From Pseudobutyrivibrio sp. (lineage in GTDB: Bacteria > Bacillota > Clostridia > Lachnospirales > Lachnospiraceae): a stretch of 39,311 nucleotides of DNA. Location: assembly GCF_015057185.1 (NCBI RefSeq), contig NZ_SVEV01000032.1:1-39311 (forward strand), in the 5' to 3' direction. Of the stretch, positions 16,401 to 24,770 are shown one piece after another; position 1 is the stretch's first letter; each line of letters opens with the position of its first letter. The position numbers and the translations under genes are program-made. Under the pieces are notes generated by a model. It saw only the letters and a program-made list of their open reading frames with translations, was not told where the DNA came from and searched no databases.

Positions 16401-17926
16401 TGAAGAAAATTATTAAACCCATCATTGTAATTGTAATTATAATTGGTCTAGCTGTAGGCGGATTGTATGGTGGATACCGATATAATCAGAGCAAAAAGGT
16501 AGCAGAGGTTATTTCTCTAAATGGTAATTATTCAATGCAGGGATACTGGGGCGACAGTATCGAAAGCTATGGAGAGGTTACTGCAGATAAAGCTCAGACC
16601 ACATATCTTGCCTCAGGCACAGAGGTTTTAAGCGTTAACTTTGCTGCAGGAGATCATGTCAATGAAGGTGATGTACTCCTTACTGTAAAAAAAGAAAGCC
16701 AGAATATTACTGGTAAAGAATTAGAAGTGCAAAAGGCTCAGCAGACATTTGTTGCTGCAGCAAACAAGCTAGAAAGACTTGAGAATACTACACCTATTTC
16801 TGAATATGTGGCAACATCAGACGATACAAAAACTGTTACCTTTGTTTCTCAGAAAACATATTCAGTTAAGGAAGATTGTACCTTGGCTGGAAATGATTAT
16901 TCTGCAGGCCAAGTTGTATACGAGATTTTTTATAGTTCTAATGGCGAAGAAACTGTTAGAAGTTACTATGCTCCTGGTAGCATGTATCCAATTGAAGATA
17001 ATGACGCAAATAAAGAACAAATAAATAATCTCAAATCGGCAATTGAAGCTGCAGGAGCAGATGCATTCACCGAAGATCAAAATGAAATTACCGAAGAAGT
17101 AGTGGTCGGTAAATACTATTATGATGGTGAAACAGGTGCTGTTCTTGGCAGAGATGATTATGTTCATGGTGTAAATGCTCGTTTACCTCAGGGATATAAA
17201 CCTAGTGAGTTAAAGGTTGCAATAGAGCAGGCAACAGATGAACTAGCCCACGCTGATCTTGATTTTAGAATAAAGTCATATCAGTTAGAGGTTATGAGAA
17301 ACACTGATGACAACGGAGAAATTAAAGCCAAGGTTTCAGGTACCGTATCAAAGGTTCAAAATAAAGATAATTATAATAGCACACAGCCATTTATGATTGT
17401 CACAGGTACAGATGATTATTACATTACAGGTAGCATTGGCGAGTTTTATTTAGGAAGTGTCAATGTGGGAGATACAGTAACTGTAATGTCATGGGATACT
17501 GGAACTTCAGCAGAGGCGGTGATCACTTCCATTAGTGATTCCCCAACCACAGATAGCAATAATTTCTACGGTGGAAGCGGAAATTCAAATAGCAGTAATT
17601 ATGAATTTAAAGCCACATTTGACAAAAGTGCTGGAATAGAAATAGGTGCTGCAGTTGATATTACCATAACGCCAGAGGGACAGGAAAATAACAGCCTTTA
17701 TGTTCAAAACGAGTTCGTTCGTAAGGATAGTACTGGAAGCTATGTTATGCGTATGAATGAGAATAATCAGCTTGAAAAGGTTTATGTAAAGGTAGGAAAG
17801 TCTCTTTGGGGATATATGATAGAGGTCAAAGAGGGAATTACAGCCGATGACTATGTTGCATTTCCATATGGCAATGGTGCCGTTGAGGGAATGAAATGCA
17901 AGGTTGTAGACTCATTAGAATATTAG
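16400..17926 (+). CDS. Membrane-fusion (HlyD-like) adaptor of ABC exporter, second copy
   Basis: A 508-residue adaptor, longer than the first and only distantly similar. A membrane helix lies at about 5-27. A lipoyl-like segment (ASGTEVLSVNFAAGDHVNEG, near 70-90) is followed by a long middle region (about 100-300) with acidic, Tyr-rich stretches, then the second lipoyl half (AKVSGTVSKVQ) and barrel domains with a Gly/Ser/Asn-rich insertion near 390. It lies between the ATPase and permease genes, 11 bases before the latter. Two adaptors in one MacB-like operon could form a mixed ring, or one could replace the missing outer component. That is inference. Confidence 0.83.
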   Translation: MKKIIKPIIVIVIIIGLAVGGLYGGYRYNQSKKVAEVISLNGNYSMQGYWGDSIESYGEVTADKAQTTYLASGTEVLSVNFAAGDHVNEGDVLLTVKKESQNITGKELEVQKAQQTFVAAANKLERLENTTPISEYVATSDDTKTVTFVSQKTYSVKEDCTLAGNDYSAGQVVYEIFYSSNGEETVRSYYAPGSMYPIEDNDANKEQINNLKSAIEAAGADAFTEDQNEITEEVVVGKYYYDGETGAVLGRDDYVHGVNARLPQGYKPSELKVAIEQATDELAHADLDFRIKSYQLEVMRNTDDNGEIKAKVSGTVSKVQNKDNYNSTQPFMIVTGTDDYYITGSIGEFYLGSVNVGDTVTVMSWDTGTSAEAVITSISDSPTTDSNNFYGGSGNSNSSNYEFKATFDKSAGIEIGAAVDITITPEGQENNSLYVQNEFVRKDSTGSYVMRMNENNQLEKVYVKVGKSLWGYMIEVKEGITADDYVAFPYGNGAVEGMKCKVVDSLEY

Positions 17927-17937
17927 GAGTGTAAATA

Positions 17938-19191
17938 ATGTTTGAAAATTTGAGATTGGCCTTTCGAGGTATATGGACACACAAGTTGAGATCATTTTTG
18001 ACAATGCTTGGAATTATTATTGGTATAGCAGCTATCATTGCCATAGTTTCCACTATTGAAGGCACAAATCAACAAATAAAGGAGAACCTAATTGGTTCAG
18101 GTTCTAATACAGTAGATATACAGCTTTATCAAAATGATTGGCCAATGGATTTGAGCTATACTGAATCTCCATATGGCGTGCCACAGATTAGTGATGATGT
18201 AATAAAAGAAATTAGAGAGCTTGATGAAGTAAAATCTGCTAGCAAATACAACTATCGTCAGGTCTATGATGGAGTTTACTACCAGAATAATTCTATGAAT
18301 GGTGGATATATAAAGGGCGTAGAAACAGACTATTTTGCTACTGCAAATCTCACTGTTAAAAATGGTAGATTATTTACAGCTGATGAACAGAAAAACTTTA
18401 AAAAGGTTTGTCTTGTAGATGACGCTGTAGTGGCTCAGGTTTTGCAAAATGAAGATCCTATAGGCAAAATACTTGAAATTGGTAAGGATTCATATGTGAT
18501 AATTGGAGTGGTTGCATCCCGTTCTACCTTTGAGCCAGTAATTAATAGTCTTTCTGATTATCAAACATATAATCAGGATCAATCAGGAAATGTTTATATA
18601 CCTATTTCAGATTGGCCTATTAGTTATAGATATGATGAGCCAGAGAATGTAATTGTTAGAGCGAAATCAACAGATGATATGACCGCAGCAGGTAAAAAGA
18701 CTGCAGATATTTTAAATGCAAATATTAGTCCAACAGATACATCAATCAAATATCAATCAAAGGATTTGCTAGAGCAGGCACAGCAATTACAGCAGTTGTC
18801 ATCATCAACCAATTCTATGCTTATTTGGATTGCGGCTATTTCACTTTTGGTAGGTGGCATCGGTGTTATGAACATCATGCTTGTATCTGTTACAGAGCGT
18901 ACATCAGAAATTGGTCTGAAAAAAGCTATAGGTGCTCGTAAAGGCAAGATTATGGCACAGTTCTTAACAGAGGCTGCAGTGCTTACATCAATGGGCGGCG
19001 TATTAGGTGTTGCTAGTGGCATTGGGCTTGCCCAGGTAATATCAATGATGAGTGGAACACCAGTTGCTATTTCATGGCCAGCTGCAATTGTAGCGGTAGT
19101 ATTTTCCATGGTGATTGGTATTGTATTTGGTATTCTCCCTAGCCATCAGGCAGCGAACCTAAATCCAATTGATGCATTACGCACAAATTAA
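17938..19191 (+). CDS. MacB-like ABC permease (MacB_PCD plus FtsX)
   Basis: A 417-residue permease. The first membrane helix (about 17-42, within LRSFLTMLGIIIGIAAI) precedes an extracytoplasmic MacB periplasmic-core-type domain (about 45-285). Three more membrane helices lie at about 288-315, 345-370 and 378-402. The FtsX motif TERTSEIGLKKAIGARKGKI lies between helices 2 and 3, as in MacB. It pairs with the ATPase at 15708. MacB-type systems act by mechanotransmission, driving substrates from the outer membrane face. It ends the operon, followed by a strong terminator at 19211. Confidence 0.92.
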   Translation: MFENLRLAFRGIWTHKLRSFLTMLGIIIGIAAIIAIVSTIEGTNQQIKENLIGSGSNTVDIQLYQNDWPMDLSYTESPYGVPQISDDVIKEIRELDEVKSASKYNYRQVYDGVYYQNNSMNGGYIKGVETDYFATANLTVKNGRLFTADEQKNFKKVCLVDDAVVAQVLQNEDPIGKILEIGKDSYVIIGVVASRSTFEPVINSLSDYQTYNQDQSGNVYIPISDWPISYRYDEPENVIVRAKSTDDMTAAGKKTADILNANISPTDTSIKYQSKDLLEQAQQLQQLSSSTNSMLIWIAAISLLVGGIGVMNIMLVSVTERTSEIGLKKAIGARKGKIMAQFLTEAAVLTSMGGVLGVASGIGLAQVISMMSGTPVAISWPAAIVAVVFSMVIGIVFGILPSHQAANLNPIDALRTN

Positions 19192-19210
19192 GATAAATAA
19201 TAGAACTTGA

Positions 19211-19256
19211 AAAATACCGTATACTCGAATAAAATTCGAATATACGGTATTTTTTT
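19211..19256 (+). terminator. Strong terminator of the exporter operon
   Basis: A long AT-rich stem reading AATACCGTATA on one side and TATACGGTATT on the other, extended by TTCGAAT-type pairing near the loop, with a run of T at 19250-19256. The exoA SD (GGAGG) starts a few bases later. Confidence 0.88.
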
Positions 19257-19269
19257 CGGAGGATAATTA

Positions 19270-20025
19270 ATGAATAAGTTTATTTCATGGAATGTTAATG
19301 GATTTCGAGCTGTTACTGGCAAAAACTTTTGGGAGTTTTTTGACGAGATTGATGCAGATATTTTTTGCCTACAGGAAATAAAGCTTTCTGAGGGCCAGGT
19401 AGAATGTGAAAAAGAAGGATACGAAATCTATTGGAATTACGCTGAGAAAAAGGGGTATTCAGGCACTGCAATTTTTACAAAGCAAAAGCCAATAAACGTT
19501 ACTTATGGTATCGGAATAGAAGAACATGACCATGAGGGCCGTGTCATTACCCTAGAATTCGAGGATTATTATTTTATTACTTGCTACACACCAAATTCTC
19601 AAAATGAATTAAAGCGCCTAGACTATAGAATGACATGGGAAGACGATTTCAGAAATTACTTGTGTCAGCTCAATAAGAAAAAGGGAGTTATTCTTTGCGG
19701 GGATTTAAATGTTGCTCACGAAGAAATTGATATCAAGAATCCTAAAACAAATAGAAGAAATGCGGGCTTCACTGATGAAGAACGAAACAAGATGACAGAA
19801 TTACTTGATGCCGGATTTGTTGATAGCTTTAGACATTTCTATCCAGATCAAACAGACATCTATTCTTGGTGGTCTTATAGATTCAAGGCTAGGGAAAAGA
19901 ATGCTGGATGGCGTATAGATTATTTTATTGTTTCTGAGGACATTAAGGACAGAATGATTGACGCAAAGATTCATACTGATATTATGGGTTCAGATCATTG
20001 TCCAATTGAACTTGATTTTGAATAA
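19270..20025 (+). CDS. exoA: Exodeoxyribonuclease III / AP endonuclease
   Basis: A 251-residue enzyme of the xth/EEP superfamily that cuts DNA at abasic sites in base-excision repair. Catalytic motifs appear in order: ISWNVNGFRA (1-13 region), FCLQEIKLS with the metal Glu, GDLNVAHEEID with the Asp/Asn pair, WWSYRF, GWRIDYFIVS, and SDHCPIELDF with the catalytic Asp-His pair near the end. The length matches B. subtilis ExoA. SD GGAGG is placed directly after the terminator of the exporter operon, so a promoter must lie within or read through that hairpin. Cytoplasmic. Confidence 0.95.
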   Translation: MNKFISWNVNGFRAVTGKNFWEFFDEIDADIFCLQEIKLSEGQVECEKEGYEIYWNYAEKKGYSGTAIFTKQKPINVTYGIGIEEHDHEGRVITLEFEDYYFITCYTPNSQNELKRLDYRMTWEDDFRNYLCQLNKKKGVILCGDLNVAHEEIDIKNPKTNRRNAGFTDEERNKMTELLDAGFVDSFRHFYPDQTDIYSWWSYRFKAREKNAGWRIDYFIVSEDIKDRMIDAKIHTDIMGSDHCPIELDFE

Positions 20026-20050
20026 ATAACGATTTCTATAACGGTAGTTA

Positions 20051-20059
20051 TGTTATCAT
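20051..20059 (+). promoter_or_regulatory. Extended -10 promoter of the 57-aa gene
   Basis: TGTTATCAT fits TG-n-TATCAT. A short inverted repeat ATAAC-GGTA-GTTAT lies just upstream and runs into it. No clear -35. The 57-residue gene could also be co-transcribed with exoA. Confidence 0.4.
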
Positions 20060-20079
20060 GTGTCTTATAAAGGAGGATT

Positions 20080-20253
20080 ATGGAAATGTCAGATACTAAA
20101 AAAGAAGCTACATTTGTAGTACGAGTTAATAAATCAGAAAATGGTAGTTGGCAGGGCCAGGTTACATGGGCTGACCGCGATGAGAAGATTTCCTTCCGCA
20201 GCGCCATGGAACTTGTAAGCGCCATCGACACCGCACTAGATTCTGAAGAATAA
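20080..20253 (+). CDS. Conserved-looking 57-residue protein, unknown function
   Basis: An excellent SD (AAGGAGG) precedes an ATG at 20080 that opens a 57-codon ORF. The product has a beta-strand pattern TFVVRVNKSENGSWQG, then QVTW, then FRSAMELVSAIDTAL. From memory, small Lachnospiraceae and Ruminococcaceae proteins with a W-Q-G ... W ... F-R-S-x-x-E-L pattern exist without known function; I cannot verify this here. It has no signal or membrane segment and would be cytoplasmic. Its stop is directly followed by a long hairpin (20254-20322) and the structured element at 20344. Confidence 0.8.
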   Translation: MEMSDTKKEATFVVRVNKSENGSWQGQVTWADRDEKISFRSAMELVSAIDTALDSEE

Positions 20254-20322
20254 AGTTACCATTCACAGTTCCATTATTTTGGTTGCGGCCGCTTCGTGCC
20301 ATGAGAACTGTGGGTGGTAACT
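20254..20322 (+). other. Long 18-bp hairpin in the 3' region of the 57-aa gene
   Basis: The arms at 20254-20271 and 20305-20322 pair over 18 positions. Sixteen pairs are Watson-Crick and two are U-G wobbles. The wobbles are allowed only if the plus strand is the RNA, which argues for plus-strand function. The 33-nt loop holds the GCGGCCGC palindrome, much richer in GC than its surroundings. It begins directly after the stop codon and has no T tail on the plus strand, so it is not a normal terminator. Confidence 0.65.
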
Positions 20323-20343
20323 GGATAAAAAGAGAAAAAAATA

Positions 20344-20430
20344 CCACGTAGCTATCAAGCTCTAAGGGTTACTCAAGTGAAGCATTTTAGCTGAACGGAG
20401 TGACCTCTTAGGCTTGAGAGCGTAACGTGG
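20344..20430 (+). ncRNA. Structured RNA-like element, copy A
   Basis: On the plus strand this 87-nt element folds into a closing stem CCACGT/ACGTGG (20344-20349, 20425-20430), a 6 x 8 internal loop ending in CGTA and a stem CAAGC/GCTTG. After a bulged T comes CTAAG/CTTAG, then an 8-bp stem GGTTACTC/GAGTGACC and an apical part with AGC/GCT. The same architecture recurs at 24771-24854 with different stem sequences. U-G pairs at 20370/20402 and 20378/20397 hold only on the plus strand. On the minus strand the same palindrome, followed by a T-rich run, may double as the argG terminator. I do not recognise a named RNA family. Confidence 0.65.
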
Positions 20431-20438
20431 GGGAATTA

Positions 20439-21662
20439 TTATTTCTGTTTTTGGTTTTCTTGGAGCTTCATAGCGCGTACCTTAAGTGGTAAGCCCCAGA
20501 GTGTGATGAAGCCTTCGGCGTCGTGGTGGTCATAGAGGTCACCAGTTGTAAATGACGCCAATGATTCAGAATAGAGTGAGTATGGTGAAGTTGTTCCAGC
20601 TTTGATGATGTTTCCTTTGTAGAGCTTGAATTTGACTTCGCCTGTAACGTATTCCTGAGTAGATTTTACAAAGGCCTGGATTGCATCGCAAAGTGGTGTG
20701 AACCATTTTCCTTCGTAGCATACCTGAGCAAGCTTATTGCCCATTTCTTTTTTCATTTCCATTGTCGCGCGGTCGAGACAAAGCTCCTCAAGCTGTGCGT
20801 GTGCTTCCATAAGAATAGTTCCACCTGGTGTCTCATATACGCCACGAGATTTCATACCTACAACACGATTTTCTACAATATCAACGATACCAATTCCGTT
20901 TCGTCCACCGATTTCATTTAATTCCTTAATAATGTCGGAAACCTTCATTTTCTTTCCATTTACGGAAGTTGGAACACCCTTTTCAAAAGTCATAGTTACA
21001 TATTCAGGCTTGTCAGGTGCCTTCTCAGGTGGAGTAGTAAGCATAAGAAGATGCTCGTAATTTGGCTCTAAAGATGGATCTTCTAACTCGAGACCTTCAT
21101 GGCTGATATGCCATAAGTTTCTGTCACGGCTATAAGACTGATCTGTAGAGAATGGAAGATTAATTCCGTGAGCTTTACAATAATCAATTTCATCCTGACG
21201 AGACTGGAGTTTCCATTTATCACTGCGCCATGGGGCAATTACTTTGATGTCTGGAGCAAGAGCTTTGATGCCAAGCTCGAAACGAATCTGATCATTTCCT
21301 TTTCCTGTAGCACCGTGGCAAATTGCAACTGCTCCTTCTTTGCGAGCAATTTCAACAAGCTTCTTTGCAATGCCAGGACGAGCCATAGCAGTACCAAGAA
21401 GGTATTTGTTCTCGTAAATAGCACCAGCCTGTACACAAGGTACGATATAGTTTTCAGAGAAATCATCTACAATATCTTCTATATATAATTTAGAAGCACC
21501 TGATGCTTTTGCTCTTTCTGAAAGACCATCTAATTCTTCTCCCTGTCCACAATCGATGCAACAGCAGATTACTTCGTATCCATAGTTTTCTTTGAGCCAT
21601 GGAATGATTGCTGTGGTGTCCAATCCACCTGAGTAAGCAAGTACAACTTTTTCCTGTGCCAT
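20439..21662 (-). CDS. argG: Argininosuccinate synthase
   Basis: A 407-residue enzyme that joins citrulline and aspartate with ATP to make argininosuccinate, the penultimate step of arginine synthesis. The PP-loop SGGLDT is at residues 11-16, and [13 protein letters not shown] and [10 protein letters not shown] are typical ArgG segments. The SD AAAGGAG lies before the ATG at 21662. It is divergent from argC with 277 bases between the start codons. argH is not adjacent, unlike in many clostridia. It ends at the structured element at 20344-20430, whose minus-strand copy plus T-rich tail could stop transcription. Confidence 0.97.
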   Translation of the reverse strand: MAQEKVVLAYSGGLDTTAIIPWLKENYGYEVICCCIDCGQGEELDGLSERAKASGASKLYIEDIVDDFSENYIVPCVQAGAIYENKYLLGTAMARPGIAKKLVEIARKEGAVAICHGATGKGNDQIRFELGIKALAPDIKVIAPWRSDKWKLQSRQDEIDYCKAHGINLPFSTDQSYSRDRNLWHISHEGLELEDPSLEPNYEHLLMLTTPPEKAPDKPEYVTMTFEKGVPTSVNGKKMKVSDIIKELNEIGGRNGIGIVDIVENRVVGMKSRGVYETPGGTILMEAHAQLEELCLDRATMEMKKEMGNKLAQVCYEGKWFTPLCDAIQAFVKSTQEYVTGEVKFKLYKGNIIKAGTTSPYSLYSESLASFTTGDLYDHHDAEGFITLWGLPLKVRAMKLQENQKQK

Positions 21663-21681
21663 AATAGTTCTCCTTTATGAA

Positions 21682-21700
21682 ATGTATTTATTATTTGCAT
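21682..21700. promoter_or_regulatory. Possible ArgR site in the argG leader
   Basis: ATGTATTTATTATTTGCAT has matching ATG/CAT ends and an AT-only centre, loosely like an ARG box. It lies between the predicted argG start site and the SD. The spacing differs from the E. coli/Bacillus consensus, so this is weak. Confidence 0.3.
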
Positions 21701-21724
21701 TTGTTAAAAATGAAATCTGAAAAT

Positions 21725-21753
21725 ACTGTACTACATTAAAGTAAATAATTCAA
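21725..21753 (-). promoter_or_regulatory. Promoter of argG
   Basis: On the minus strand TTGAAT (complement of 21748-21753) and TACAGT (complement of 21725-21730) are 17 bases apart. Transcription would start near 21718. Confidence 0.5.
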
Positions 21754-21806
21754 GCGGTAATTTATGCAAAAATATGGTATAAATATCAAAATAGTGAAAT
21801 TTACTA

Positions 21807-21835
21807 TTGAAATATTGAAAATATAGATGTATATT
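21807..21835 (+). promoter_or_regulatory. Promoter of the argC operon
   Basis: TTGAAA at 21807-21812 and TATATT at 21830-21835 are 17 bases apart. The start site would be near 21842, about 98 bases before the argC ATG. Confidence 0.5.
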
Positions 21836-21854
21836 TATGCAAAATTAATTCATA
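21836..21854. promoter_or_regulatory. Possible ArgR box at the argC start site
   Basis: TATGCAAAATTAATTCATA is an imperfect palindrome with TATG/CATA ends directly after the -10 box. The 12-mer ATTTATGCAAAA, which contains its left half, also occurs at 21760-21771 near the argG -35. Position suits repression by arginine-bound ArgR; the arg regulator gene itself is not in the window. Confidence 0.4.
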
Positions 21855-21939
21855 AAAATCTGCTGTAGCACTTTACTTTGTGAAAGTGAAGTACTACAAT
21901 GATTTCAGACAATTCATAAATACGGAAGGAATAAATATT

Positions 21940-22992
21940 ATGGTAAAAGTTGGAATTATTGGCGCGACTGGTTATGCGGGAGCAGAGCTTGTTAGATTAT
22001 TATATGGTCACAAGGAAGCTGAGATTGTTTGGTACGGCTCTAGATCATATGTAGATGAAAGATTTGCTTCTATATATAAAAATATGTTTACTTTGGTTGA
22101 AGATAAGTGTCTTGATGACAATATTTTAGAGTTATCTAAACAGGTGGATGTTATTTTTACAGCAACACCACAGGGGTATTTGGCTGGTGTTCTTACAGAA
22201 GAAATATTGAATAACTGCAAAATTATTGATTTATCTGCAGACTTTCGTATTAAGGATGTATCAGTTTATGAAAAGTGGTATGGCATAGAACACAAGAGCC
22301 CACAGTTTATTGAGGAGGCTGTATATGGACTTTGTGAGATTAATAGAGAAAAGGAGAAGGGGGCAAGACTTATAGCAAATCCTGGATGCTATACAACCTG
22401 TTCAATTCTCACTGCTTATCCACTAGTAAAGGCGGGCTTGATTGATCCTACAACACTTATTGTAGATGCTAAGTCAGGTACGTCTGGTGCCGGTAGAGGA
22501 GCAAAGCTTCCTAATCTTTATTGTGAAGTAAATGAGAGTATAAAGGCATACGGAGTTACAACTCATAGACATACACCAGAGATTGAAGAGCAGCTTGGGT
22601 ATGCATGTGGACAGGAGATTATGATTAATTTCACTCCACATTTAGTTCCTATGAATAGAGGTATTTTGGTTACAGAATATGCATCGCTTGTTAAAAAGGA
22701 TGGAAAGCTACCTACTAAAGAAGATGTTATGCAGGCCTACCATGATATGTATGATGATGAGTTTTTTGTAAGAGTTTTGGATTATGGACAGTGCCCTGAA
22801 ACGAAATGGGTTGAGGGAAGCAATTTTGTAGATGTAAGCTGCATGATTGATGAGAGAACAGGTCGTGTGGTGATGATGGGAGCTTTAGATAATTTAGTAA
22901 AAGGAGCTGCTGGTCAGGCGGTTCAGAACATGAATATAATTTTTGGACTTGATGAGAAGATGGGAATTGATTTTGCACCAATGTTCCCATAG
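21940..22992 (+). CDS. argC: N-acetyl-gamma-glutamyl-phosphate reductase
   Basis: A 350-residue NADPH enzyme that reduces N-acetylglutamyl phosphate to the semialdehyde. The N-terminal GIIGATGYAGAELVRLL is the dinucleotide-binding motif. ANPGCYTT carries the active-site Cys150, and the His of HRHTPEIEEQ completes the site. I start at 21940, where GGAAGGA lies 9 bases before the ATG and the protein begins MVKVGIIGATG as in the family. An in-frame upstream ATG at 21880 has no SD. It is the first gene of the argC-GNAT-argJ-argB-argD operon. Confidence 0.97.
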   Translation: MVKVGIIGATGYAGAELVRLLYGHKEAEIVWYGSRSYVDERFASIYKNMFTLVEDKCLDDNILELSKQVDVIFTATPQGYLAGVLTEEILNNCKIIDLSADFRIKDVSVYEKWYGIEHKSPQFIEEAVYGLCEINREKEKGARLIANPGCYTTCSILTAYPLVKAGLIDPTTLIVDAKSGTSGAGRGAKLPNLYCEVNESIKAYGVTTHRHTPEIEEQLGYACGQEIMINFTPHLVPMNRGILVTEYASLVKKDGKLPTKEDVMQAYHDMYDDEFFVRVLDYGQCPETKWVEGSNFVDVSCMIDERTGRVVMMGALDNLVKGAAGQAVQNMNIIFGLDEKMGIDFAPMFP

Positions 22993-23015
22993 CAGGTTTA
23001 TTCAGGAGTTTTATT

Positions 23016-23519
23016 ATGGTTACAACAAAAGAGAGTGTTAATGTTACTTTAGATTTAGGGGTTCATATGAATTACACAATCAAGACTATGGAAGAAAGCG
23101 ATTATGATGAAGTTTATAAGCTTTGGACAACGATTCATGGCTTTGCAATGAGAAGCCTGGATGATTCTAAAGAAGGGGTTGCTAGAGTATTAAAGAGAAA
23201 TCCAGGGTTATCTGTTGTTGCAGTTTCAGGTGGCAAGATTGTAGGTTCTATACTTGTTGGACATGATGGTAGAAGAGCTTGCTTCTATCATGTATGTGTT
23301 CATGAGGATTATCGTAAACACGGTATTGGAAAAGCAATGGCATCAGAAGCTATGATGAGACTTAAGGTAGAAGGAATCAATAAGATTCAGCTGGTAGCAT
23401 TCAAGGAAAATGCCCTTGGTAATGGCTTCTGGCAGGCTGAACAGTGGGATATGCGAGACGATTTAAATGTATATGACTTCGTATTAAACGAAGCAAATAT
23501 CACAGCATTTAATAAATAG
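23016..23519 (+). CDS. GNAT-family N-acetyltransferase in the arg operon
   Basis: A GNAT acetyltransferase of up to 167 residues. Acetyl-CoA motif A is visible as FYHVCVHEDYRKHGIGKAM, and the end LGNGFWQAEQWDMRDDLNVYDF fits the fold. Two starts are plausible. The ATG at 23016 has CAGGAG 7 bases upstream. The ATG at 23067 (150 residues) has AGGGG 5 bases upstream and begins where the family usually does (MNYTIKTMEESDYDEVYKLW). It lies between argC and argJ with short gaps. It could acetylate glutamate, but RimI-like or unrelated substrates are equally possible. Cytoplasmic. Confidence 0.85.
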   Translation: MVTTKESVNVTLDLGVHMNYTIKTMEESDYDEVYKLWTTIHGFAMRSLDDSKEGVARVLKRNPGLSVVAVSGGKIVGSILVGHDGRRACFYHVCVHEDYRKHGIGKAMASEAMMRLKVEGINKIQLVAFKENALGNGFWQAEQWDMRDDLNVYDFVLNEANITAFNK

Positions 23520-23528
23520 GAGATTACT

Positions 23529-24752
23529 ATGAAAGAGATACAGGGCGGAATTACAGCGGCAAAAGGATTTATGGCTGCAAGCACAGCTGCAGGAATAAAA
23601 TACCAGGGGCGCACTGACATGGCTATGATTTATTCAAAGGAGCCATGTGTCAGCGCAGGAACATTTACAAGTAATGTTGTGAAGGCTGCTTGCGTTCAAT
23701 GGGATATGAAAATAGTAAAATCAGACAAGCCTATGCAGGCTGTAGCTATTAATTCCGGTATTGCTAATGCATGTACTGGAAAAGAAGGCTTTGATGCCTG
23801 TGAAGCTACAGCAAAAGGTGTTGAGGCAGCACTTAATGTACCATTTGAATCAGTTGCTGTTGCATCAACGGGAGTTATTGGTATGCAGCTTCCTGTAGAC
23901 AAGCTTGTGTCAGGAGTTAAGGCTATGGCGCCTGATTTAGATGAAAGCATTGAGGCAGGAACTGCAGCATCAAAAGCCATTATGACAACAGATACTGTTA
24001 ATAAAGAAATCGCTGTAGAAATAGAGTTATCTGGCAAAAAGGTAACAATTGGCGGCATGAGCAAGGGTTCTGGAATGATTCATCCTAACATGTGCACAAT
24101 GCTTGCTTTTGTTGGCACAGATGTGGCAATTGAAAAAGAGCTTTTACAGCAGGCTGTCAGTGATGTTGTGGCAGATAGCTTTAATATGATTACAGTAGAT
24201 GGAGACACATCGACAAATGATACTATGATTTGTATGGCAAATGGACTTGCTGGCAATGAAAAAATAGTATGCAAGGATGATGATTTTAATAAATTTAAGG
24301 ATGCTCTTTCTTATGTATGTACATCACTTGCAAAGACTATGGCAGCAGATGGAGAGGGCGCTAGCAAATTGTTTGAGGCTAAAATCGTAAATGCCAAATC
24401 AAAGGAGGATGCCAAAACTTTGGCAAGAGCCATTGTAGGTTCTAATTTGTCCAAGGCAGCAATATTTGGTTGTGATGCAAACTTTGGTCGATTCCTTTGT
24501 GCTATGGGATATTCTGGGGCAGATTTTGATCAAAATGATGTAGAGCTTTATTTTGAAAGTGTAAATGGAAAACTTGAAGTATTTCATAAGGGAACACCGA
24601 TTGTATTTGACGAAGAGAGGGCCCTTGAAATCATGAAAGCAGATACAGTAACAGTATTTGTAAACATGAATGAAGGTGAATCAGAGGCAACAGCATGGGG
24701 TTGTGATTTAACATATGACTACGTAAAAATTAATGCAGATTACCGTAGTTAA
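23529..24752 (+). CDS. argJ: Bifunctional ornithine acetyltransferase / N-acetylglutamate synthase
   Basis: A 407-residue protein that recycles the acetyl group from N-acetylornithine to glutamate. It matures by self-cleavage before a conserved Thr. Here the site is GMIHPNMCTML, with Thr190 as the nucleophile; the residue before it is Cys where Ala is usual. Alpha chain about 1-189, beta chain 190-407. DGDTSTNDT and GCDANFGRFLCAMGYSG are typical. SD AGGAGA overlaps the stop of the GNAT gene. Whether it is bi- or monofunctional cannot be judged by eye. The 120 bases to argB hold the structured element copy B. Confidence 0.96.
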   Translation: MKEIQGGITAAKGFMAASTAAGIKYQGRTDMAMIYSKEPCVSAGTFTSNVVKAACVQWDMKIVKSDKPMQAVAINSGIANACTGKEGFDACEATAKGVEAALNVPFESVAVASTGVIGMQLPVDKLVSGVKAMAPDLDESIEAGTAASKAIMTTDTVNKEIAVEIELSGKKVTIGGMSKGSGMIHPNMCTMLAFVGTDVAIEKELLQQAVSDVVADSFNMITVDGDTSTNDTMICMANGLAGNEKIVCKDDDFNKFKDALSYVCTSLAKTMAADGEGASKLFEAKIVNAKSKEDAKTLARAIVGSNLSKAAIFGCDANFGRFLCAMGYSGADFDQNDVELYFESVNGKLEVFHKGTPIVFDEERALEIMKADTVTVFVNMNEGESEATAWGCDLTYDYVKINADYRS

Positions 24753-24770
24753 TTTAATATTTTTAAATGA

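Noticed and set aside
21880-21939. N-terminal extension of ArgC from an upstream ATG
   Set aside because: It has no SD, and the family begins at MVKVGIIGATG, where GGAAGGA is correctly spaced.
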